From: a virus
Virus record (IMG/VR): IMGVR_UViG_3300046000_000794
Location: 1 to 32,648 of that record
Reading direction: 5' to 3' (one strand)
DNA: 32,648 bases
Below the pieces are notes generated by a model. That model made no database searches and had not been told where the DNA came from. It saw only the letters and a list, made by a program, of their open reading frames with translations. The translations under genes were made by a program, and so were the position numbers. Shown here in pieces: positions 14,427-21,960 of the stretch; position 1 is the first letter of the stretch, and the number at the start of each line of letters is the position of its first letter.

Positions 14427-15119
14427 ATGAACTACACCGCGTTGACTGATGCCATCTGCGATTACACGCAGAACTTTGAATCGGATTTTGTTGCGAACAT
14501 CCCGGTGTTTGTCCAGCAGGCTGAGCAGCGCATCTTCAACACGGTGCAGTTCCCTTCGATCCGTAAGAACGTCACCGGGTCTGTGTCTGCCAACAACAAA
14601 TACTTGTCGTGCCCAACTGATTTTCTTTCTGCCTTCTCTATGGCAGTCATTGACGCAGACGGGCGCTTTGAGTACTTGCTGAACAAGGATGTGAACTTCA
14701 TCCGGCAGGCATACCCAACGCCGACAAGCACGGGTCTTCCTCGTTACTACGCCCTGTTTGGCCCGACGGTAGCAGGTGCAACCATTTCCGATGAGCTGTC
14801 GTTTATCCTTGGCCCCACGCCGGATGCAGCCTACAGCGTTGAGTTGCATTACTACTATTATCCAGAGTCGATCTCGGTAGCAGCGTACGGCCAGACTTGG
14901 TTGGGCGACAATTTCGATACTGTCTTGCTGTATGGCTCTTTGGTAGAGGCTTATACCTTTATGAAGGGCGAAGCAGACATGCTGGCCCTGTACGACGGCA
15001 GATACAAAGAAGCTCTGGCTTTGGCTAAACGTCTGGGTGATGGGTTGGAGCGCAGCGATGCGTACCGCAGTGGACAGTCGCGCGTTGCGCCGCTGCCGCA
15101 GAATACCGGGGTGGTCTAA
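14427..15119 (+). CDS. Head-tail connector/adaptor-like protein
   Basis: This 230-residue protein begins MNYTALTDAICDYTQNFES and has DFVANIPVFVQQAEQRIFN at about residues 19-37, a helical signature I recall from phage neck adaptors. A beta-rich centre (SFILGPTPDAAYSVELHYYY) and C-terminal helices (LLYGSLVEAYTFMKGEADML) follow. It resembles proteins that bind portal or tail tube in short-tailed phages and follows the gp4-like gene by 1.7 kb. It contains no insert of the kind seen in the gp4-like protein. Exact position in the neck is unproven. Confidence 0.7.
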   Translation: MNYTALTDAICDYTQNFESDFVANIPVFVQQAEQRIFNTVQFPSIRKNVTGSVSANNKYLSCPTDFLSAFSMAVIDADGRFEYLLNKDVNFIRQAYPTPTSTGLPRYYALFGPTVAGATISDELSFILGPTPDAAYSVELHYYYYPESISVAAYGQTWLGDNFDTVLLYGSLVEAYTFMKGEADMLALYDGRYKEALALAKRLGDGLERSDAYRSGQSRVAPLPQNTGVV

Positions 15120-15542
15120 TTGGCTTTCACCGGCAACTACTCCTGCAACACGTTGCGTTCGGGCCTTGTCAATGGCACGATCAACTTTGCCTCGGATACG
15201 TTCTATCTGGCGCTGTACACCAACTCTGCAACGCTGGATCAAACCACCACCGCGTACACCGTGACTGGTGAGGCATCAGGCGGCAACTATGTTGCAGGCG
15301 GTTCTGTTGTTACCGCAACAATCTCTAGCGAAGCTACCTCGGGGGGTAGCGTTACGTACGTCAACTTCTCGTCTCCCGCGTGGACTGGTGTGCTAACGGC
15401 GCGTGGCGCGTTGATCTATACGCCCGGTGACAACGGTGCCGTGTGCGTGCTGGACTTTGGCTCGGACAAGACCTCAACCACCTCTTTCACGGTGCAGATG
15501 CCAGCTAACACCAGCACCTCTGCGCTTATCCGCCTTGTTTAA
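15120..15542 (+). CDS. Structural protein, TTG start
   Basis: The reading frame begins at TTG 15120 directly after the preceding stop; no in-frame ATG gives the conserved N-terminus MAFTGNYSCNTLRSGLVNG. The 140-residue product (DTFYLALYTNSATLDQTTT, GNYVAGGSVVTATIS, FSSPAWTGVLTARGALIY) is an all-beta, charge-poor protein seen before fibre genes in many environmental phages as I recall. It is probably a virion surface or tail-tip component. Function is not known. Confidence 0.7.
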   Translation: MAFTGNYSCNTLRSGLVNGTINFASDTFYLALYTNSATLDQTTTAYTVTGEASGGNYVAGGSVVTATISSEATSGGSVTYVNFSSPAWTGVLTARGALIYTPGDNGAVCVLDFGSDKTSTTSFTVQMPANTSTSALIRLV

Positions 15543-15551
15543 GGATCAATC

Positions 15552-16157
15552 ATGCAAAAAGAACTTTCAAATTTTGGCGATCACGCACAGGTGACCATGC
15601 AGTCCAATGTGGCTGGCGCTGAGTCTGTCGGTGTTGAGGGCTACTATCATGTGGTCTGCCGCGCTGCTGATGGCAGCATCAAGTGGCAAGATGAGTTCCC
15701 CAACTTGGTCAACGCCGTGGGCAAAGAGCTGATGCTGGATACCCTGCTGTCTGGTAGCTCGTACACCACCGTGGGTCCGTTCCTCGGTCTGATCTCTGGC
15801 GCAAGCCCGACGTTTGCTGCTGCGGACACCATGACTTCTCACGGTGGCTGGACTGAGTTCGTCAACTACACGGTGGGTGGTTCTGCTGTGCGGGGCACGG
15901 CATCGTTTAGCGCGGCCACCTCCACGGGTACTACGCCGACCAACGTGACGACCAAGACTGCCACGGCTATCACCTACACCATCACGGGCGCGGGCGGTAC
16001 GGTGGGTGGCTGCTTCTTGGTAACCGGCTCTGGCGCGTCTTCGACGCAAAGCAACACCTCGGGCACGCTGTATAGCGCAGGGGCGTTCTCCACAGCCAAA
16101 GTTACCACGGCAGGCGACACGGTTAGCGTTACCTACTCGACCACGGCTACGAGTTAA
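15552..16157 (+). CDS. Tail-region structural protein
   Basis: This 201-residue protein has AAGGA six bases before its ATG. VEGYYHVVCRAADGSIKWQD is followed by FPNLVNAVGKELMLDTLLSG, then long Thr/Gly/Ser-rich beta segments with a single VGGCFLVTGSGASS motif. This pattern is common in phages between neck and fibre genes, and is probably a virion component. Low charge and Thr content match the neighbouring fibres. No enzyme motif is seen. Confidence 0.7.
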   Translation: MQKELSNFGDHAQVTMQSNVAGAESVGVEGYYHVVCRAADGSIKWQDEFPNLVNAVGKELMLDTLLSGSSYTTVGPFLGLISGASPTFAAADTMTSHGGWTEFVNYTVGGSAVRGTASFSAATSTGTTPTNVTTKTATAITYTITGAGGTVGGCFLVTGSGASSTQSNTSGTLYSAGAFSTAKVTTAGDTVSVTYSTTATS

Positions 16158-16171
16158 TAAAGGAGTCTTAA

Positions 16172-17551
16172 ATGGCTCTGGTCCTCGCAAACCGTGTCCA
16201 AGAATCGGCCACGGCGAATACCACTGTAAGCTTTACGCTGACCGGCGCGGTTGCGGGCTTTCAGACGTTTGCTGTCATTGGTGACACCAACACCACCTAT
16301 TATTCCTCCACAGACACGGCGGGTAACTGGGAGGTTGGTCTTGGCACGTACTCCACGAGCGGCCCCACGCTGACCAGAACGACCATCTACGCCTCCAGCA
16401 ATACTGGTAGCGCGGTCACCTTCTCTGGTACGGTCAGCGTCTTCGTCACCTACCCGTCGGGCAAGTCGGTCAATCTGGATGGCAGCGGCAACGTCTCTGC
16501 GCTGGGGACCGTAGCTTCTGGCACATGGCAGGGATCGACGATTGGCGTGGCGTATGGCGGTACTGGGGTCACGGCATCGTCTGGTGCCAACTCGGTGATG
16601 CTGCGCGATGCCAACGAGAACGTCGCGGTTAACCGTTTAAATCAGGCAAACACTTCCACGACGGCTTCGGCAGGCACCACTGCGCTGACAGCGGCTTCGA
16701 CGTACTCCCAAACCCTCAACGGCACTGGCGGGCATACCTATACGATGCCGGATGCAACCACCTTGACTACCGGGGTGGCGTTTGTATTCAACAACAATGC
16801 TACAGGCACCCTGACTTTGCGGGACTACGCCTCGGGGCTTGTTGGGACAATTACTTCGGGCGGTGCGGCTGAGTTGGTGTTACTGGCTAACGGCACGGTT
16901 GCGGGTACTTGGGACGTTCATGCGTTCCTGCCTGAGAACGTGACTTGGGGTACGGACGCTCTGTATCTCAACTCAACCATCGTCACCGGCGGTACGTGGA
17001 ACGGCGGCACCATTCAGCCAGCCTACGGCGGCACGGGTCTGACCACTTTCACGGGCGCGAACAACGCTCTGTATTCCACCGGGGCAACGAGCCTGACTGC
17101 GGGAACCTTGCCGATTGTGGCGGGTGGCACGGGTCAAACGACTGCGAATACTGCATTTAATGCACTTGCACCCAGCCAAGGGGGTAACTCAGGCAAGTAC
17201 CTGACGACGGATGGCACGGACACTTCGTGGGCTACGGTTTCTGGAAGTGGTGCAACGATCTCCAACGATACGAGCACAGCCACTAACGTCTACCCGTTGT
17301 TCGCTGCGGCAACTTCTGGCACGCCCAGTACGATTTACACCAGCAACGCCAAGCTGCTCTACAAGCCCAGCACGGGAGATTTGCAGTCCAGCGCGGTCAC
17401 GGCCAGCAACGGCATCTTTGTAAGCGCAGCGTTGGTTACCAGTTCCTACACGGTGGCCTCGGGCAATAACGCTTCCAGCACAGGCCCACTTGTTGTGGAT
17501 TCAGGTGTGACGGTGACGGTAGCATCTGGCGGTCGCTGGGTTGTAATCTAA
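16172..17551 (+). CDS. Tail fibre protein with GGTG repeats (Z-type end)
   Basis: This 459-residue protein has a strong AAGGAG site. The N-terminus (MALVLANRVQESATANTTVS) followed by a beta domain (GNWEVGLGTYSTSGPTLTRT) is a common virion-attachment region of phage fibres. The middle has repeated fibre motifs: SGTWQGSTIGVAYGGTGVT, GTWNGGTIQPAYGGTGLT and VAGGTGQTTANTAFNAL. The last ~35 residues (SYTVASGNNAS ... VTVTVASGGRWVVI) form the module called Z here, which recurs at the end of the 19646 product. It probably trimerises and heads the fibre cluster; receptor specificity is unknown. Confidence 0.78.
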   Translation: MALVLANRVQESATANTTVSFTLTGAVAGFQTFAVIGDTNTTYYSSTDTAGNWEVGLGTYSTSGPTLTRTTIYASSNTGSAVTFSGTVSVFVTYPSGKSVNLDGSGNVSALGTVASGTWQGSTIGVAYGGTGVTASSGANSVMLRDANENVAVNRLNQANTSTTASAGTTALTAASTYSQTLNGTGGHTYTMPDATTLTTGVAFVFNNNATGTLTLRDYASGLVGTITSGGAAELVLLANGTVAGTWDVHAFLPENVTWGTDALYLNSTIVTGGTWNGGTIQPAYGGTGLTTFTGANNALYSTGATSLTAGTLPIVAGGTGQTTANTAFNALAPSQGGNSGKYLTTDGTDTSWATVSGSGATISNDTSTATNVYPLFAAATSGTPSTIYTSNAKLLYKPSTGDLQSSAVTASNGIFVSAALVTSSYTVASGNNASSTGPLVVDSGVTVTVASGGRWVVI

Positions 17552-17560
17552 GGGATACAC

Positions 17561-18763
17561 ATGAGCCGCATTGCATTTAACGGAAACGCGCTGGGCACCG
17601 GCACAGTAACCATTGCCTCGCCCAATACGAACTCCGACAGAACGCTGACTCTGCCGGATGAGACCGGGACGGTGTTATTGAATGGTGGGGCTGCTTCGTT
17701 TTCGACCCTGACGGTCAGCAGTAACAACATCTCTGCTGTGAACAGCTTGGGCTTTCGCAACCGCATCATCAACGGCGATATGCGGATCGACCAGCGGAAT
17801 GCTGGGGCGAGTGGAACTAGTAATGACACCTATGTTGTAGATCGCTGGGCGTATTTTGGTTCACAGGCTTCAAAAGCAACTTGGCAACAAAACGCTGGTT
17901 CTATTACTCCGCCCGCAGGATTTTCAAATTACTTTGGTTTTACATCTTCTTCTGCTTATTCAGTAGGGGCATCTGAGCTATTTGTTTTTTCGCAAAAAAT
18001 CGAAGGTTTTAACACAAGCGATTTAAACTTTGGAACAGCCAACGCCCAGACAGTAACTTTGTCTTTTTGGGTACGTAGTTCTCTGACGGGCACGTTTGGC
18101 GGGTATGTAGCAAACTCAGCACAAAACAGAAATTATCCTTTTTCATACACAATTTCATCTTCTAATACTTGGGAGCAAAAGTCAGTAACAATTGCTGGTG
18201 ATACCACGGGCACTTGGATTGGTGGGACAAACGGTATTGGTATGCGTGTTGGGTTTAGTTTAGGTATAGGCTCAACTAATTCAACAACTGCCAACGCTTG
18301 GAACGGCACTGCCAATGCTATTGGAGTTACCGGCGCAACCTCTGTAGTCGGCACCAACGGAGCCACCTTCTACATCACCGGCGTCCAGCTTGAAGCAGGC
18401 TCAGTTGCAACGCCGTTTGAGCGCAGGGACTACGGGCGTGAGTTGATCATGTGCCAGCGGTATTGTTTTGTTCCAGCATCAAATTCTCGTTATGTTGGTC
18501 AGTGTGACTCAACAACTAGAGCCTTAATCATATATGTGTTTCCACAAACAATGCGATCTGGTCCAGCTGCAACACTAGCATCTGCGGCTACTTATACTGT
18601 AACAACTGCCGCTGGCGGGACTGTTGCTGGAACCGCCGTGTCGTTAAGTGGGGGATTTTTAGATAGTGCTCAAATTGGAATAACTGTTGCATCTGGGTTA
18701 GTTGCTGGAAATGCAACATTGGTTACAGCAAACGGTACAACCATATTTTCAGCGGAGTTATAA
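17561..18763 (+). CDS. Tail fibre with INGDMRIDQR binding-like domain (B-type start)
   Basis: This 400-residue protein starts with the B-type leader (GTGTVTIASPNTNSDRTLTL then PDETGTVLLNG), also seen at 20553. NRIINGDMRIDQRNAGAS and YVVDRWAY mark a jelly-roll domain common in phage fibres, probably carbohydrate-binding. ITGVQLEAGSVATPFERRD closes it. The C-terminal ~110 residues are variable. Base composition alternates: a hand count gives about 35% GC at 17941-18000 against about 57% at 18361-18420, suggesting that variable segments were exchanged between conserved seams. It is probably a receptor-binding component. Confidence 0.72.
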   Translation: MSRIAFNGNALGTGTVTIASPNTNSDRTLTLPDETGTVLLNGGAASFSTLTVSSNNISAVNSLGFRNRIINGDMRIDQRNAGASGTSNDTYVVDRWAYFGSQASKATWQQNAGSITPPAGFSNYFGFTSSSAYSVGASELFVFSQKIEGFNTSDLNFGTANAQTVTLSFWVRSSLTGTFGGYVANSAQNRNYPFSYTISSSNTWEQKSVTIAGDTTGTWIGGTNGIGMRVGFSLGIGSTNSTTANAWNGTANAIGVTGATSVVGTNGATFYITGVQLEAGSVATPFERRDYGRELIMCQRYCFVPASNSRYVGQCDSTTRALIIYVFPQTMRSGPAATLASAATYTVTTAAGGTVAGTAVSLSGGFLDSAQIGITVASGLVAGNATLVTANGTTIFSAEL

Positions 18764-18925
18764 ATGTATAAGTTAGAAAAACCAGATACAACCGACAATA
18801 TTGTCAAAGTTGTTAAAAGACTTGCTGACAACGCCTTCATCCCCTTCGACCCCGCCAACACCGACTACCAGCAGTACCTCGCGTGGCTGGCCGCTGGCAA
18901 CACGCCGCTGCCTGCTGAGGAATAA
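18764..18925 (+). CDS. 53-residue fibre-associated protein
   Basis: This short ORF begins one base after the preceding stop, with GGAG upstream. It encodes [20 protein letters not shown] followed by [20 protein letters not shown] and a [10 protein letters not shown] end. The FIP-x-DP-x-N-x-DYQ-x-YL-x-WL-x-x-GN signature is widespread at the ends of tail-fibre or fibre-assembly proteins. It probably aids fibre folding or caps the preceding fibre. The first half of the gene is AT-rich and the second GC-rich, so it spans a composition boundary. Confidence 0.75.
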   Translation: MYKLEKPDTTDNIVKVVKRLADNAFIPFDPANTDYQQYLAWLAAGNTPLPAEE

Positions 18926-18928
18926 CCA

Positions 18929-19642
18929 ATGTCCACCATCAACTCCAAGAACGTACAGGTCGGCACATCTAACGTGGCGGCGGAAAACTTCACGCTGTAC
19001 CAGCCGAGCACCCCGGACGGCACGGTTCGCCTTGGCGTTGGTAACTCTGGTGCCACGACTGCGGATGTGGTGACGGTCAATAGCGCTGGCGTGACGGTTA
19101 CTGGGTCTGTGGCCGCTACGACCGGCACATTTAGCGGTGCGGTTCAAGCCAGTGGGGTTACGACTAATTTGTACCCATTAGTCTCAGGCACCGCTGTTGC
19201 TTCAACCTCGGGCACCAGCATCGATTTCACGAGCATCCCCTCTTGGGTTAAAAATATTACGGTGATGTTTAACGGGGTTAGTGGAAGTGGATCATCTGAT
19301 TTTTTGTTTCAATTAGGCGATTCTGGCGGTATTGAGACGACAGGCTATTTAGGAGCTGGGTCTGTAGTTGGTGCAAGCGTGACTACCACAAACTACACAG
19401 CAGGATTTGGGTTTGCTGGTGGTGGAGTAACAGCAAAAGTTTGGCAAGGTGCAATTCGTTTTGCAAATATTACTGGCAATACTTGGGTTGCTGACGGCGT
19501 TTTTGCTCGATCTGATGGAGCTAATACCGCGCTAGTTGCAGGTGGTAAATCGCTTACTGATGTCCTTGACCGCGTCCGCATAACTCATGTCAACGGCACT
19601 GATACGTTTGACGCTGGCACTATTAATATTTTCTACGAGTAA
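18929..19642 (+). CDS. Mini tail fibre, N-module A + C-module X
   Basis: This 237-residue protein has GAGGAA upstream. Residues 1-47 (module A: NFTLYQPSTPDGTVRLGVG, NSGATTADV) are nearly identical to those of the 21033 product. Residues 80-237 (module X: LYPLVSGT, STSGTSIDFTSIPSWVK, ITVMF, LDRVRIT, VNGTDTFDAG) match the 20007 product. Within X the ends are conserved and the centre diverges, as expected for receptor-facing loops. It probably trimerises as a short fibre or fibre-tip protein. Receptor and virion location are unknown. Confidence 0.72.
   Translation: MSTINSKNVQVGTSNVAAENFTLYQPSTPDGTVRLGVGNSGATTADVVTVNSAGVTVTGSVAATTGTFSGAVQASGVTTNLYPLVSGTAVASTSGTSIDFTSIPSWVKNITVMFNGVSGSGSSDFLFQLGDSGGIETTGYLGAGSVVGASVTTTNYTAGFGFAGGGVTAKVWQGAIRFANITGNTWVADGVFARSDGANTALVAGGKSLTDVLDRVRITHVNGTDTFDAGTINIFYE
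19031..19068 (+). repeat. 38-bp exact direct repeat, copy 1
   Basis: These 38 bases (CTTGGCGTTGGTAACTCTGG onward) are identical to 21135-21172. They encode the end of module A in two different mini-fibre genes 2.1 kb apart. Bases just outside differ at several synonymous positions, so the exact identity marks a possible recombination seam or recent duplication. Confidence 0.95.
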
Positions 19643-19645
19643 CCC

Positions 19646-20005
19646 ATGAGCACGATTGCAGTCAACGCCATCAACCCAACGTCTGGTACGCTGACTGTTG
19701 GCAGCACGGGGCAGTTTGTCCCTTCTGTAGGTACGACAGGTGAGCGGCCTACACCCGTACAGGGTGGCTTCCGGTTCAACACCACGCTTATCAAGTTTGA
19801 GGGCTACAACGGGACCGCGTGGTCTGCTGTGGGTGGTGGGGCTACGGGCGGTGGCAGTGACAACATCTTTATCGAGAACGGCCAGACGGTGACCACGAGC
19901 TATAGCATTCCCTCTGGCAGCAACGCCGGTACGTTCGGCCCGGTCAGCATCGACGCAAGCGCAGTAGTGACGGTTCCCTCTGGCTCTGTTTGGACGGTGG
20001 TTTAA
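19646..20005 (+). CDS. Mini tail fibre, N-module D + C-module Z
   Basis: This 119-residue protein follows the previous stop by three bases without a clear ribosome site, so reinitiation is likely. The N-terminus (MSTIAVNAINPTSGTLTVG) leads to ERPTPVQGGFRFNTTLIKFE and GYNGTAWSAVGGG, a beta motif common in phage fibres. The last ~40 residues (SYSIPSGSNAGTFGPVSID, VVTVPSGSVWTVV) correspond to the Z ending of the 16172 fibre. It is a very short fibre consisting almost entirely of shared modules. Its role is inferred from context. Confidence 0.7.
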   Translation: MSTIAVNAINPTSGTLTVGSTGQFVPSVGTTGERPTPVQGGFRFNTTLIKFEGYNGTAWSAVGGGATGGGSDNIFIENGQTVTTSYSIPSGSNAGTFGPVSIDASAVVTVPSGSVWTVV

Positions 20006-20006
20006 T

Positions 20007-20549
20007 ATGGCTATTACGATGGACGGAACCTCTGGGATTACCACCCCTGCGGTTCAAACCGGCGGGGTTGCTGTTAGCTTGTACCCCCTAGTCTCCGGCA
20101 CTTCTCAGGCGTCCACCTCTGGCACGAGCATCGACTTCACCAGCATCCCGTCTTGGGTGAAGCGAATCACGGTGATGTTTCAAGGGGTAAGTGGAAGTGG
20201 AACAAGTGCCAAATTAGTTCAGATAGGAACTTCAGGAGGAATTGAGGCTACTGGTTATTTATCAACAAGTAGTCTTTTGGGCTCCGCTTCAGGCGTAACC
20301 GCAAACTCAACTGCCGGTTTTATATGTAACAGCGCCTCGGCTTCAGAGGTTATTTCCGTAATTTTTACTATTGTAAATATTTCTGGGAATGCTTGGGTAA
20401 GTTCTTACACGGGGAAAGTAGCCACAACAACCACTGCTTATGGTGGTGGGGATAAAACGCTTTCAGGGACTCTTGACCGCGTCCGCATCACCACCGTCAA
20501 CGGCACCGACACCTTCGACGCCGGTTCCATTAACATCTTGTACGAGTAA
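20007..20549 (+). CDS. Mini tail fibre, N-module C + C-module X
   Basis: This 180-residue protein starts one base after the preceding stop with no Shine-Dalgarno. It opens with a short leader (MAITMDGTSGITTPAVQTGG), called C here and widespread in phage fibres. Residues 24-180 are module X: SLYPLVSGT, STSGTSIDFTSIPSWVK, TLDRVRITTVNGTDTF and INILYE. Its partner at 18929 has the same module on a different leader. The central ~80 residues have diverged, while the flanks remain near-identical in protein and similar in DNA. Confidence 0.72.
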   Translation: MAITMDGTSGITTPAVQTGGVAVSLYPLVSGTSQASTSGTSIDFTSIPSWVKRITVMFQGVSGSGTSAKLVQIGTSGGIEATGYLSTSSLLGSASGVTANSTAGFICNSASASEVISVIFTIVNISGNAWVSSYTGKVATTTTAYGGGDKTLSGTLDRVRITTVNGTDTFDAGSINILYE

Positions 20550-20552
20550 GCC

Positions 20553-21023
20553 ATGAGCCTGAAACTAAACTCCTCCGGCGGCGGCAGTGTCACTCTGCAA
20601 GAGCCAAGCACGGCGAGTAACCTGACGTTGACGCTGCCAGATGCGACGGGCACGGCGGTGATTCAAAACGGCAGCAACAACTTGCTGATGAACTCGGGGT
20701 ATGGCTCGGATGCTGTGGCCTATGGCTGTAGGGCTTGGGTGAAATTCAACGGCACTGGCACTGTGACGATAAATGGCAGTGGGAACGTGTCTAGCATTAC
20801 GGATAACGGGACTGGTAACTACACCATAAACTTTACGACCGCAATGCCTGACGACACATATTCTGTTGCTGGATGGGCTTGTGATAATAATAGCGGTGGT
20901 AACCAGACTATTGTAAGTGCGTTTGCAAACCACACATATTCTGCATCAGCGTGTCAAATCTATTGCTATGAAACATCTGCCACAATTGATCCAACAAGAG
21001 TTTGTGCTACTTTTTTCCGTTAA
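20553..21023 (+). CDS. Mini tail fibre, N-module B + C-module Y
   Basis: This 156-residue protein carries the B-type leader (GGSVTLQEPSTASNLTLTL, PDATGTAVIQNG), as at 17561. Residues 47-156 are module Y: NSGYGSDAVAYGCRAWVKF, GNVSSITDNGTGNYTINF, TTAMPDDTYSVAGWA, ending ATFFR. Module Y recurs in the next gene on a different leader. The GCRAWVKFNG core with a C-terminal FR is a fibre-tip pattern I recall from environmental phages. The gene follows the previous stop by three bases with only a weak ribosome site. Confidence 0.72.
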   Translation: MSLKLNSSGGGSVTLQEPSTASNLTLTLPDATGTAVIQNGSNNLLMNSGYGSDAVAYGCRAWVKFNGTGTVTINGSGNVSSITDNGTGNYTINFTTAMPDDTYSVAGWACDNNSGGNQTIVSAFANHTYSASACQIYCYETSATIDPTRVCATFFR

Positions 21024-21032
21024 AGGACAAAC

Positions 21033-21539
21033 ATGAGCACTTTAAAAACAAACAACGTGCAGGTAGGCCAGTCGGCCACAGCCACCAACAACTTCACGTT
21101 GTATCAGCCAAGCACGCCTGACGGCACGGTGCGTCTTGGCGTTGGTAACTCTGGTGCCACGACTGCGGATGTCGCCAGCTTCAATTCGTCCGGTGTGTTT
21201 GCGTTTAACTCGGGATATGGGTCGTCTGCCACCGCCTTTGGCTGTCGTGCTTGGGTGAACTTCAACGGCACGAGTACGGTGGCGATTCGTGCCAGTGGGA
21301 ATGTAAGTTCGATCACGGATAACGGCACGGGCGACTATACGGTCAACTTCACGACGGCGCTGGCGGATGCAAATTATTCGGCGCAAGTGTGGGCGGCGAC
21401 TGCTGGCTCAACTGGTGTATTCATCCCAACTCAAAGCTCTACCACTGTTCCAACAACGTCTGCGTTAAGGCTTGTCACTCGAAACGGTTCAGCAACAGCA
21501 AACGACTTAGACTACGTTCAAGTCGCCATCTTCCGTTAA
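21033..21539 (+). CDS. Mini tail fibre, N-module A + C-module Y
   Basis: This 168-residue protein has AAAGGA upstream. Residues 1-47 are module A, shared with the 18929 product. Residues 59-168 are module Y (GYGSSATAFGCRAWVNFNG, GNVSSITDNGTGDYTVNF, ending QVAIFR), shared with the 20553 product. It is therefore a direct hybrid of two other genes in the array. The last third of module Y has diverged completely between the copies, as expected for a host-contact surface. Confidence 0.73.
   Translation: MSTLKTNNVQVGQSATATNNFTLYQPSTPDGTVRLGVGNSGATTADVASFNSSGVFAFNSGYGSSATAFGCRAWVNFNGTSTVAIRASGNVSSITDNGTGDYTVNFTTALADANYSAQVWAATAGSTGVFIPTQSSTTVPTTSALRLVTRNGSATANDLDYVQVAIFR
21135..21172 (+). repeat. 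38-bp exact direct repeat, copy 2
   Basis: Identical to 19031-19068. It lies at the boundary between the A leader and the Y body of the 21033 gene, exactly where a module exchange would have to occur. Confidence 0.95.
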
Positions 21540-21551
21540 CAAGGAGCAACC

Positions 21552-21734
21552 ATGAGAATCATTTATCCCACCGACGACGGCGGCGTGGCCGTCATCATTC
21601 CTGCTGCCGAGTGCGGCCTGACGATTGAAGAGATCGCAGCCAAAGATGTGCCCGCAGGCAAGCCTTACCAAATCGTGGATGTCGCTGACATCCCGTCTGA
21701 CCGCACCTTCCGTGGTGCATGGGAGTACGCATGA
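21552..21734 (+). CDS. 60-residue tail-region protein
   Basis: This small acidic protein has a strong AAGGAG site. It reads MRIIYPTDDGGVAVIIPA, CGLTIEEIAAKDVPAGKPY and ADIPSDRTFRGAWEYA. The pattern is common immediately after fibre genes, paired with a helical partner as here, and resembles the N-terminal part of tail-fibre assembly proteins. It probably assists fibre folding or attachment, an inference from context. Its stop overlaps the next start (ATGA). Confidence 0.75.
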   Translation: MRIIYPTDDGGVAVIIPAAECGLTIEEIAAKDVPAGKPYQIVDVADIPSDRTFRGAWEYA

Positions 21735-21958
21735 TTTCCGTCAACATCCCCAAGGCAAAAGCCATTGCCCACGATATGCGCCGTGCAGCGCGGGCGGCAG
21801 AGTTTGCCCCATACGACGAGGCCATTGCCAAACAAATCCCCGGCCAGATGGAAGGCGCAGAAGCTGCCCGTCAGGTTATCCGGGACAAGTACGTAGCCGT
21901 ACAAGCCGCGATTGATGCCGCTGCTACCCCGGACGAGATCAAGGCCGCGCTGGCGTAA
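21731..21958 (+). CDS. 75-residue helical partner, fibre-assembly-like
   Basis: The start at 21731 (MISVNIPKAKAIAHDMRRAA) overlaps the preceding stop as ATGA, preferred over 21719, which lies inside the upstream gene. The protein is alpha-helical and Ala-rich, with PYDEAIAKQIPGQMEGAEAA and a C-terminal DEIKAALA. It resembles the helical domain of fibre-assembly proteins, and with the 21552 product may act as a split chaperone for the fibres upstream. No direct evidence exists in the sequence beyond pairing and coupling. Confidence 0.72.
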   Translation: MISVNIPKAKAIAHDMRRAARAAEFAPYDEAIAKQIPGQMEGAEAARQVIRDKYVAVQAAIDAAATPDEIKAALA

Positions 21959-21960
21959 AC

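Noticed and set aside
14421-15242. Minus-strand open frame (273 codons)
   Set aside because: It is antisense to the well-supported connector gene at 14427; it reflects codon bias of the opposite strand.
18929-21539. Diversity-generating retroelement target
   Set aside because: No reverse transcriptase or template repeat is visible in the window, and differences between copies are not confined to adenine positions.
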